A stretch of DNA of 64,000 nucleotides from Solea solea (lineage: Eukaryota; Chordata; Actinopteri; Pleuronectiformes; Soleidae): contig NC_081154.1 in NCBI RefSeq assembly GCF_958295425.1, positions 10,223,766-10,287,765 on the forward strand, written 5' to 3'. How positions within the stretch are numbered: position 1 is the stretch's first letter; the number at the start of each line of letters is the position of its first letter. Positions 24,701 through 36,700 of this stretch are shown in pieces. Made by a program: the position numbers and the translations under genes. The notes beneath the pieces are model-generated. The model had not been told where the DNA came from, searched no databases, and saw only the letters and a program-made list of their open reading frames with translations.

Positions 24701-27700
24701 GAGGAGAAAAAAGGAGATTTGAGATGACAAAAACAATAAATACATGTTTGTGTGTGTAGTAGCAGCACACTAGAGAAGGATGGAGGCGTCCCTTGGGGGA
24801 GGGTTAAATGTGTGTTGTGCGAGAAAGACCACAGAGACGGTGGGAAAGGAAGAGGCATCCTTTAAGTGGAAATCAGACCGAAATGTCAATAAGAAGAAGA
24901 AGAACTGTGTGTGTCTGTGTGTGTGTGTACTGTGTGTACTGTGTGTACACACTGTCAAGCTTCAGAGAACATGTTTCTCCTTGTGTTCTTTACACGGGAG
25001 AATATTGGAGAAGACATTGAGGCATACGGCTTTACCTAACACGGAGGTGTGCACTACGGGAATCGTTGCCGCCAACAGAGGTCACTCTGCAGGTGTATGT
25101 GCCGATGTCACCGGACCAGGTCTGGGAGATGTGGAGGGTGCCATCTGCATCCATCCGCATGCGGGGGATGGACTGGACGTTGATAACGCTGCCATCTTTA
25201 TCCCAGACATGCCTGCAAAAGAAACGTCATCAACACTAGTTTAAATGTTGTCACTTTCAAATGGAAAACATGAGATTTATAGTTATGAGTAGTATTTTTT
25301 CCTTGTTTTTTGACTATTAATACACTTAATACTTAATACTTGAAGGTGCAAGACCAGCACCTTCAGTTTTTTATCACCACCAATATCATTCTTGCCCAGA
25401 TCTCCCCTTTCCCAAATGTGTATAGTGGATATGGTGATGGAAAAATATTGTCATGATCAACGGCCGTAATAAAAACACGTGTCGAAAATCCAATCTAACA
25501 AATACAGAGTTTCTTTTCCAGAATAAACACAGCAACATTCTGTGATTTTTTTTCACTGTACACTTGAACAGTGTCCCATTCACCGCTGTGAGACAGTTGT
25601 TTCATATGAACTGTGTCTTCTGACGCCACAGCATGTGCCGACAGAAGTATTTGAACTAAAAGTGAGAGTAAACCACGAGATATCCACAAATATGAAAATC
25701 TCCAAATGTCTGAACATTCAGTAACTGAACAGAGACTTGCTCATGCTGCGTTTTGACACAAGTACTCAAATTTTCAACCCTGGGCACTTTCTTTGGCAAA
25801 TTACCCCCAATGACGTAAGAAAAGCCAGGGCAGCAGCTACAAAAAGGTTTTCAGTTCCAGTCCAGAGTTTAATTATGGCATTTAACACAGTGGCATACAT
25901 ATAGAGATTCAAATTAAAACACTGGAAAAATAGAAAAGCACAATCAAAAAGTAAAGGGTATTCAAAGTGCCTAGGTATACTGTGTCAGTAGCCGTGCAAG
26001 CAAATACTAAATGTGATAAATGTGTATCAAAACACATGCTGAATCCTTATTCATTCATTTCAGAACCTGCCACGCATCAACGTCACCACCTGACAGCTGG
26101 AACATGAACTATGTCGAACACTTTCAGCTTTCAGATACATTAGGTTACCTATTTCTCGACAATGAAGGCTGAATAAACCGGGGGGGGGGGTTTCCGTCAT
26201 CTTTTGTTCCACCACAATCTGAGAGGAATGTCATTAATGAGGCATTTCATCTCCCTCCTCTCCGTCTCTCCGTCTCTTCAAACTGCCTGCGTGCATATCA
26301 TAGCAACTGACGGCTGCACATCAAACAGCGGATTCACACTCATCAAAACCTCACAGCTCTGACGTCGCCTCAGATGTAGCCTTCTCCTTTGAGCAGAAAG
26401 GGACAGAATGGTCTATTGATCACCGCTGACGTCGTTGGCGACCGGCTCGGAGTTGAGCAATTTGTCTGTCGTGGCGGGTTGTGTGTTGCTCCGGGGGGTT
26501 TAGACTTCAGTTGTTAGCTGGAGGTGTGCGGCAAACCTTTTTGTCTATAGTGACCAATCGACCTCATCGTTGCTCACAGGCTGCAGGCGCACCTTTCAGT
26601 TTTTTTATTATTTACTGTATGTACATGCATGTGTTCGTGAGGAAAAAGCAGCTGCACCGTCGAGGACACACAGGGGTTAACAATAAATATTTGTGAAGTG
26701 GTGAATTATTCATTCAGCCCAGCGGTCAGTACATCGAGAATTAGCTGAGGGCGACGCCTCTTCATTGACGGATTCATGCAGGCAAAATGTGTGCAAACAA
26801 ACCAAGCAACCATGGATTTGTCTATCTAGGGAATCATTTTATCTCTAAACATTGATTTCCTCTCAGATTAAACCAGCCTGGGGTTTGCCCGCATGGCCAG
26901 GGACTCATATACATTAGCAAATGCCTGTGTGACCTCAAGTCGTCTCATCAAAGCTTGGCTGATTCACTCCTACACTCTGGAAGTCTTTCTGATCTGTGGA
27001 CACTGTGGGTACCTTTAAAGTATAAGTCTGGCAATGAAGTCGATTTTTTTTTATTATTATTATTGTTATTATTATTATTATTATAATAAAAATCACATGA
27101 ATAGATCAAAACAAACAATGAACGTATCCTAGTAACACATTCTGTCTGTGCAGCCAGCGCCTGGAATGGCTTATTCCCCTGCGCCATAGAGCTTCATTGT
27201 TACCCAAAACACATCATTTACACACAGTGAATGCTCTCATATTCTGTCGCGCTGTCCTAAATAGTCACTAGTCCCTAATAAATGTACTTGCATGGGTACA
27301 ATTTGCAAAAATACTAAAAATACTAAAATACAATGAATTAGTTGGTATGCCATTGAGGGTTGAATTGATGGTGTCAGTTTTGGTCGGTGTTTTTCTTATT
27401 TGGTGACAAGAAAAATTCCCTATGAATAGCAACTCAGAGACTTTCCTTTGTGTCTTGTTTACATCATGTCTAGACTTAATGTTAGTGTTGTTTATGGTGA
27501 CGCATTTATAATACAGTGCCTTGCCAATACAAATGATTTACGATTAATCAATGACCAATCGGTTACTAAATTAATCCATTAAACTATTTTGATAATCGAT
27601 GGATCGGTTTGAAGCTTTTTTCATGATTAAAACACGATTTCCGATTGTTTAAGCTTCTTAAATGTGAATATTTTCTTAATTTCTTTGCTCTGGATAACAA

Positions 27701-30700
27701 AAAAAAACATTAAAGACAATCATTTTTGGTTTGTGGACAAAACAAGACATTTGAGAACATCATCGATCAACATTTTTTAAGGTTTTCTGATATTTTATGG
27801 ACAAAACAGATGAATCGATTATGAAAATAATCGTCAGCTGCAGCGTTTGTGCAGTGTGTTTGTGAACGTGTCTTTACCTGACGGTTACGCTGGGGTCATG
27901 TGTGACTCCGCAAGTCAAGACGGCTTTAGTTCCTTTGATAACGCTCTGGTCCTGTGGGGGGGTGGTAATCCGGGTGCGTGCTGCAGAGACGGGACGAGGA
28001 CAAAGGCATGTGAGCGACGAGGACACAGAGTGAAGGCAAGGCAACTTCCAAAATGCTCTTCCCCGAGAAGAACAATGCAGTGAAACAAACTGACAAATGT
28101 ATTTTAGAAAACTCATTTCGGTTGAAATGACATGCCGCTGCCTTTTATTTCGTTCCTTTATGGCTTCTTGCAGAGAAACACCCCAATGATGGCTCCGAAG
28201 TTGCACACAGGAGTGCCGCTGTATCTTAAGGAATTGAGTGTGGCTACATTATTATACGGGACGACCTCGCTCCCCAACCTCTGACAAAACAGACGCGCCT
28301 CTCAATAAAACTTCAACCGCTGTGAAGGGTTGTTTGGGAATTTGCAGCACATAACATCTGGTGTGCGTGTGTGTGTGTGTGTGCTTTGAGAAGAATATCA
28401 AAGACCTTTTTCTGCACACTCACCCCAGACCCCGAGGTCAGCGGATGCCTCGTCGATGCCCCTGGAGTTGCTTGCCATGCAGGTGTACGTCCCAGCATCT
28501 GAGATGTGTGAGGGGGAGATGAGTAGACTGCCGGACTCAAGCAGGGTGAACCTGGGCAGCTGCACTGAACCGCTGGCCAGCACACGCTCACCTGAAAGCG
28601 TAAGGCAAACAGGACAGAAAACAGGAGATGAGTTGATGGCAGACAGAGTGGAGGGAAGAAAGACAAAGATTGCATTTCGGGGACAGAAAACAGAGGGAAG
28701 GGGAATTGTTAAAACCATCGGCGACACGTTTGGGCAAGTGCTCTTTACATTACCGTAATTACGAGACAGTTTGTGCTATGGGAAAAATTCAAAGAAGTTG
28801 CACTTCCAAGCCAACATGTGGCTATTACGGTAATTTCACTGCAAATCAGCGTCTTTGTGTGCAGATGTTTCGGGTGATAAAACCACTACTGAGGTTTTGT
28901 GACGGAGTTTGAGATCCATGGAGCATGTTGATGCTTGTATTGTGTTGTTTGGATTGGAAATATGATTTATACGCTTCAAATTTCGAAATTAAAATGCAAA
29001 ATATCTCTTATTCATGTAAAACTAGTGTTTTTTTTCTAAATAAGTCATTTTTTTGGTTTTTCTGACTTTAAAAGTGTTAATACACTCTTTTCACGTGCAG
29101 TTAATTGTAAATGGGCAAAAACACTCTGTCACAGGACATTTTCTGGCCCTTTTACGGCTCCAATAAGCAACAAAAACATTTGAGGTTTAGGTGTTAAAGG
29201 GCTAAGGAAAAACAAAGACAGTGTTTTCTTGATCTGCTATTGCGATGCAAACATGAAAAGCATAACGCCGCGTTAATGCGGGGAAAGAAATCCAATCCCG
29301 GCTTTGTTCGTTAAGCCATGGCAAACTACCGTCCCATGTGTAATAGATAACGGGAGATCATAATCCCGAGGCGTGTGAGCAAGAGTGTAGCAGAGGACCT
29401 TTCTGCCAGGTGATAGCCGGCCTCGGAGCACCAGAGGTCTCGCAGTGCAGGATGACTGACATGCCGTCAATCACCGTGCTGTCGGCGGGTCCAGCCGTGA
29501 TATTCGGAGCGATGCCTGAGGAAAAAAGACAAACACACACACACACACAAAAGAGAGCTCAGCACAGGAACAAGAAAAGGTAAGCGGGTTATTTAGATGA
29601 GAGAATAATTGTCTCTGGCAAAACCCCAGTTCAAGTGCATTTCTTGTAAGCGACAGTCTGCTGCGTCCCAGTGTTTAGTCGATGCTTTGTCCCACTAATT
29701 CTTTCTGGATTGGCATAGACTTCACTTCAGTGCCAATAACTGTCTGCTACTGGCTGTATTTTCTTTCTATTTCCGCACTCACAGAGGCAGAGGAGGAAGG
29801 AAAACGACTGAGGGAGCCAGAAAGAAAAGGCAATATGCAGATAACTAAAATACCTATCTTTGATATGCAATAAATCAAAGCTTTTATAGGATGACAGAAA
29901 ACTGTATCACTCCCCAGAGGAGACGCAGGGGAGGTGGAGGAGGGGGGAGTTTGTCATAGGAGTAGTGTTAATCTCAGGACAGAGGGAGAAGTGGGGACAT
30001 TAATGTTTTCAGGAAAAGGGAGATGATAAGATTAGATCTCAAAGGAGGAGCAGAGGAGACGGTGTTGGGAAGGAGGGAGAGAGAAAGAGAGAGCGTGGGG
30101 CGGGAATGTAAGGGGTGAGTCGGTGAGGGGGATATCATGAATTCTGATAACGTGGTGCAGTGTGGAGTGAAGGCAGCAGGCACTGAGACAAAGTGAAGGA
30201 AATGATATGTCAGAGACTATTCAAACAGATGCACAGCGAGAGTAAAATCCCCAGTCATTTTAACACGGCCGCAGGCGCGTCGCGTACATGTGCAGATGTA
30301 CAGATGCGTCGGAAAATCCCAGCGTAATTATTCAGTGCTTTTTGTGGTAATGTAAACTCAATCAATGCAAACCCGATGAACTGCTTATCTATTAAAATGA
30401 TTAAATCACACTTCATAGTGACTAATAGAATGTGAATACATATTATATTATTATACCATCTTTCCTATGTGCTGAAACATAACTCAAGAACTCGTTTGTT
30501 CCATCTTTGTTTGGATTTTCATCATAATTACCAAACTCTTCGATGAGTAATGAGCTTCTGTGAAGTCACAGTGACCTTGACCTTTCAAGTCTGAGAGTAT
30601 GTGAAGTAGTCACCTGTCATAGTCAAGCGATAAAAGAATTGTGATACAATAACGTCGACCTTTGCGCGTCTAAATCTGCTCGACCTTGAGCGACGCTTTG

Positions 30701-33700
30701 TCCTCAATGTAAAGAAAGTTCTCTCACTTTTGCTTAAAGCAATCTCACCATCTCTGAGAATGTCAAAATGACGAGCTCCTGGAGGACTTACTGGTGACAG
30801 CCAGGTACGTGTTGGTCTGAACCTCTCCGGCGGAATTCCTGGCGAAGCACTGGAACATCCCGGTGTCGTCCGGCAGGAGGCCGTTGACCTGCAGGCTGCC
30901 TCCCACCAGCACCCTGTACCTGGGCGTCTTCACTGGGTCGATCGGCAGAGCGTCCTTGTACCACACGATGTCGGGCTGGGGGACTCCTGTCGAAAGGCAA
31001 TGTTTACACGACAGTGAGCCCACGCCGCAAAAAAACGCACCACTCGAAGTGAAATTAGCTGCAGTAATGGCATAATTGCACGCGTGATTATCTGACAGGG
31101 AGAACTTTAATATGCTGTTAAATGCAAACATATTCAAATGCAGCGCTCACCCCGAGCCTGACAGGGAATATCCACCACCTTCTCCATCTCGGCTGTGATG
31201 TGCTTGTCTGGCTCCTTTATGAACTGCGGTGGCTCTGAGGGACAGCGTGAACAACAAAGACAGGAGGATATATTGATGCCATCACCGCCGCTCATTAACT
31301 AATGACATGAAAAGATGATGATGTGTGATTTGAGAAGAAACCGCCAATAAATAACGACACTACAGTATAATATAAAGCAAATGAAGTCGGGGTGTTTTTG
31401 TTTTGAAACGTATTGATTATTATATTTGACAGTGAAAAATGAGATGATACGGTGGTTTGATTCAGTATAAGTAATTAGCGCGGTGTCACGGTTTTTAAAT
31501 GTGGCTTTGATGGGAGGTAAAGGCTTCGGCTTCGGCGGCGGGAAAAGAGTTCACCACACCTTGTGCTTTCAATCACATCACAACCTTGAAAACATCAAAG
31601 TGTTTCAGCGAGATGAAATGAAAGTGACTCAAGCAATGCTATTAAACCGTTTCTTGAGGGCCCTGAGCTCTCTCGCTCCCCTTTTAAATCATTTAGACTT
31701 TCTGCTAACTGCCTTACCACTGCACAGACCTCTGGCAGAGTGATATAGTGAGACACGTGACATTTATATCAATCTCACGCCACACCTGCCTTATTTGAAC
31801 TTTCTAATAAAGCCTAAACACTATGTTTACGCTTATACGCGTGCTTGATGTATGCAACTAGAAAAGGTAAAAAAAAAAAAAAAAACACTGACTAACTGAC
31901 CTTTTCATATTGGCCCCCCATATTTTATGAAAGTATTTCATAAAATAAAAGTATTTTTATGAAAGTAGTAAGCGCTGAATTATTTAAAAGCACATAATAT
32001 AAGCAATAATCAAACTATATGCCTTTCTTTCCAAGACAAAGAGGTGTAAATTGGTGTGGACCCAATCCAGGGTGGATCGAAGGCCAAAATGTCCGGTGGA
32101 AAAAATGGCAAATAATTAAATCAATGATTAGCTCATTTAGCTTTGTGAAGCTAAATGAAGATATTTCTCAACTTTGGGGAAACACTACTCCTATTCTAGT
32201 AATACAAAGCTAAATGCTAATCCTTTAAGTGTTAAATATTCATACACCTATGAGATATGTTAACAAGCGAAACCTAACTATAACATAATTTCTTCAAAGC
32301 GTATTTTTTATTTCGTCTTTTCGAGAGTTTTCCGTGTCCATCATGTGGTCATGTGACCGAATTTGGGATTTGGGTGAAGCTAGGGAAGATCGCCACCATA
32401 ATTCCTGGCGTGAACTGACATAAATGGGGAATCTTTGTAACGAGCCATGTGTTTTCATATGTTCGCACTTGTTTCCTTTATTTATTTTGAAGTTGACGCA
32501 AGAGATAAGTGTTTAAATTAGTCTTAATTCAAGTCTTAATTGTTTATTTCTCATTTAGTTTATAATAATTAGATTTTTGCCTGCTCAGTTTACAGTTTGT
32601 TGAATGTTTGGTTGTTATTAAATCTTAGATTATGTGTTTTTTTTCTGTGTACGTGTCAGAATACCGTGTGTCTCTATGTATGTCTGTGGCAAGACGTGTC
32701 AGTCGTTGGTCTTGGTGTTTTCTTACCTAGAATGTGCAGATAAGCCCCAGCACTGACCGAAGGCACGCTGCTGCTGCGGAGAATGGCCTCGCACTCGAAG
32801 TAGCCGGAGTCGCTCACCACAGGACTGAGGATGGTCAGTCTGCGGTTGAAATCGCTCAAACCGCTCATCACCAACACGCCGTTCTTACGCCAAGAGATAC
32901 TCAGCTTGATGAGGGGTCTACGGAGGGAAAAAGTAGAGGTGTCAAATGTCTTCTCGCCTTCCATGAATTTTCTTTTTGTTTAAGCTCCGCGGTGAAACAA
33001 CTCTTGTTCTGCAACACTGGCTCAAATTGGATTTCTCACACAATGTGTAAAATGTCCAATTTGTTTCATCTGCTGGAGAATCAGGTATAGAAATAATAGT
33101 GAAATGAAAAAAAACAACAACAACACAGTTGTCTATGGGCTGAGAGGAGGCCAGCTGTGTCTCACTTCAAACTGACTATTTTATGAATCGAGGGATGTCG
33201 TTATTGCTTTAATACGGCATGTTACCGAGATGTCAACAAAACCACGCAATTAGACGGAATACATTAAAACCAGCCACAGTTCATGTTTTCTACAAAGGTT
33301 AGGTGTTACAACTTAAAATCATTTCAAGAAACTTCAAGATCTTTAGGGCAAAATGACACTGATAATCTACAATTACATGACAAATTTAAAAACATACACC
33401 TCATGTTTGTATAACAACAGCTAGTGCAGAGCGTCCTGTATGATATACTTCTTTTGTATATCACGCAGTCCACATCATATCTGTGTTAATCTCCATTTGG
33501 CAGCAAACCTCGGTTCCCACTAAGCCCACTGACATTCTCTCTACCTCAGATTATCTGAGGCGCCAGATTCCCCCCGAGAACAACGTACGTATCAGTTGTG
33601 CACACTGCGACATCTGTGGCCTGGGAGACGTAACACAACCAGACCGTTTATCATTGCCAGTCAAACATCGCATAACTGCATTTTATACTACACAGTGTCG

Positions 33701-36700
33701 AACATGTCTCAGATAACTTTGTCGTAGGGAATCGTTCAGCTGTCTCTGCATACTATATCCTCACCTGATGGCAGTAATTGATAAGGAACCACAATATTAT
33801 CCTGTATGATTTGAGTAAACTGGCCCTTTAACCCTTCTGCGTACTTCTCGTTACCGTAGAAGACCGATGGATGAATGGACACCGGAAAGCAGAGAAACAG
33901 AGCGTTGCGCCCATATACTTGGCATTACGGTAAAGTGAACGTTATCTTAGAAAAAGAGAGGTTAAAGAACCCGGTCTATGAGCTTGAGGTTTCTGGACAT
34001 TTACCTGGCGTTGGCCACACACTCCATTGTGACCTCCGAGGTGCCCGTGACCACGCTTGTGTTCCTGGGTGGGATGATGATGGTGGGAGCGATGGGGTCT
34101 GCTGGACCACCCACATCTAAACAGATCATCACACACGGGGGAGAGTAAGCAGAGCACAATGACCTTGATAGACTTTGAGAAGGAAATACAACCGATTTCG
34201 GGGAGAGGCAAAAAAACGTGACGAGTCTGTCAGCAGATTTCTCGACCGCGGTGTCCCATATAGTCCGTTTCCACCCAGTGCACTCCGTGGGCACTCATCA
34301 ATGTGAAATATTGAAACTGACCAGTGCACACAGGCATCTGACTTCTGACAGAGAGACGGACCGAATAGGATGAGACAGTGCACTGCACTGTGTATAATAG
34401 GACATCTACGGGAAAATCACAAACGGGGACAATAAAAACACAAAGCTGAAGGCCTGTATGTGCTGGAGTGCATATATGAACACTAATGTGTGTGTGTGTT
34501 TGTGTTTGTGCTGTCAGAAATGTGTCATGTCTGTGATGAACTCATACGGATCCTTCAATCCCATCACGCCCTAGGTGTGTGCCGCACATGTCGGATGCAC
34601 ATTATCTACACGGGGGGGTCATATGCACACAAACGCATACACCCACGCCAAACACATGGTTTGACTGCTTGCCATGACTATAAATCTACCACAGTATAAG
34701 TGTCTATACTTCAAAGAGGCGGTGTGCAGTCGGAGGGGAACGAGTGTCACGCAGTAAGAATACCGACGTCAATCTCGCGTCTATGAGCATGTTAATCTGC
34801 AGCCGGAGCATAGAATTAAGACTGAACGACGGTGACCGTGAGTCAACACTTCAGCGTGCAAAGTGTACAAAGAACGCCTGTACGCGACCTGACTCCAGTC
34901 TGACGCTAAATGAACACCGGGGTGATATTCCTGTGACAGAAAAAAATGTCACACTCCTTCAAGTAGCACACATTTAATAGCTCCGCCGATGCAACAAGTT
35001 TTGTTCTAGTGCAAATCAAGTATTTTGGAAACATGTGGGAACTGTAAAAAAATAGAGCAACACAAGTCTCATTAGACTTCCCATTGTCCTCCGCTCTTGC
35101 TAAGTCTTAGGCAGGTAACCGTCTGGGCCGAGGGGCTCATGGGAAATGCGAGGCGTTACCGCGGGAACAGCTGCTGTTTCAGATACTGACAGATACACAA
35201 TCAAAAGCAAGCGCGCACACACACACACACACGCACACACACACTCCTCCGGACTGGGTCTCCCAGCAACCTGAAAATTAACATGAGTGTGTGTGTGTGT
35301 TTATGTGTGAATATGTAGACCGTGTGTGGAATGTTCATGTTAATGCATGGCATGATTTTCACAAGACCCACTGGGTTTAGACCTCCCACTAGGCTTTCTA
35401 TCACCTGTGTGTGTGTGTGTGTGTTCTAACACTAGTATAATCAACTCTGCCACTCTTCTCCATACATGCCACAGGCTATTTCTGCTCCCTTGTGTTGTCA
35501 GCTGTAATATCTTACCCTCACCCTCCTCACTCACTTCTATAGCCGAAGCCAGTCTACCGTGTCATAAGATGCTGTCTGTCAGCTTTTCCTCTTATATTTC
35601 ACTCTGCTGAGCTGAAGCCAGTTGAATTGGTTTTGATTTGTGTATCTTGTGGTCTTTGGAATAAGTAGCACAATATAATATAATATAATAGTGTGACACT
35701 CAGAAAGAGCCTTTTATTTAAATAATACTTTAATGTACAAGAAACGGAGCATTTTTTTTTTGCTTTTCCTCTCATTACTGGTGCATTAACTTTAACGATT
35801 AGAATCATATGCTGTGTGTTTTGTAGTATTTGGTTACTCACTCTCTACGGTCAAGGTGATGGGCTGGCTGGTCTTGTTCTCTCCGTTCTTGTCGTTTACT
35901 GCTTGGACGTAGTAGCGGCCGGCATCTGGCGCCACCGTGGACAGGATCACCAGTGTGTTGTCCAGAGTAATGGCACTGCAGAGGACGCAGAGTGGGTGTT
36001 AAAGACATATTTTAGGTCATTTTAGGTCTTCCTTGTTCATCTCCTGAAAAATAATACATTTACAACCTGCGAATGAAGCAGTGGATTATTGTTAATCCAA
36101 TCCAATCCAACTTTATTTGTTAAGCACTTTAAACAAACCACAGTGGACCAAAGTGCCGTACAGAATAAATAAAAGACATAATAAGTAAAAGGCTCAAAAT
36201 TAGATAAAACTGCTTAAAATTAATTAAAAATCGTAAAAAAAAACACAAGAAGAAATAGCGGCCATACAATAAAAAAATAACAAAATCTATTCAAATTAAA
36301 TGAACATAAAAATCAACGTCTCACAAAGTGTCAAAGGCCAAAGAGAAAAGGTGGGTTTTAAGGAGGGATTTAAAAAGTCTAATTTGCGTCACACTTGATC
36401 CAACGGCTGAAAAGGACATTTCACATTTTAATTATACTGCTCAAGCAGCATTAGGTCCATCGATTTACGATGTGTAAACAATTTGCTGGTGCATACTGAG
36501 CTCACTCCACGGCTCACACTTGTTCTGACGGTCTGCTCTGACACGTGAACGTCTGGCTACACGTCTGATCCTGACACCAGTGTCTTCCTTGTCAGCTGCT
36601 GAAGCAATGTTGAGGTAAGTAAACACAGATCAATTTCTCAGCGGGTGTCCTATAGGGGGTAATACCTGCGGCGCTGTTGTCTCCATCACGCCGTTATTTG

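Larger units (their letters stand above)
25213..27877. other. 2.7-kb intron between exons 12 and 11
   Basis: Contains an ATT microsatellite (27051-27088) and a dispersed repeat (27540-27844). The rest (25213-27050) shows no coding similarity or obvious repeat. Confidence 0.6.
34117..35841. other. Intron between exons 5 and 4
   Basis: About 1.7 kb with CA/GT microsatellites at 35211-35244 and 35406-35424 and a short ATAAT repeat near 35670-35690. No coding similarity. Confidence 0.6.

Noticed and set aside
24780..25244. 154-codon open frame on the plus strand
   Set aside because: It is the antisense shadow of exon 12 plus a microsatellite-derived VCVCVCV stretch.
34102..34116. In-frame alternative acceptor 15 nt inside exon 5
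   Set aside because: Possible for a minor isoform, but the outer acceptor gives the family linker VGGPADP, so it is the default.
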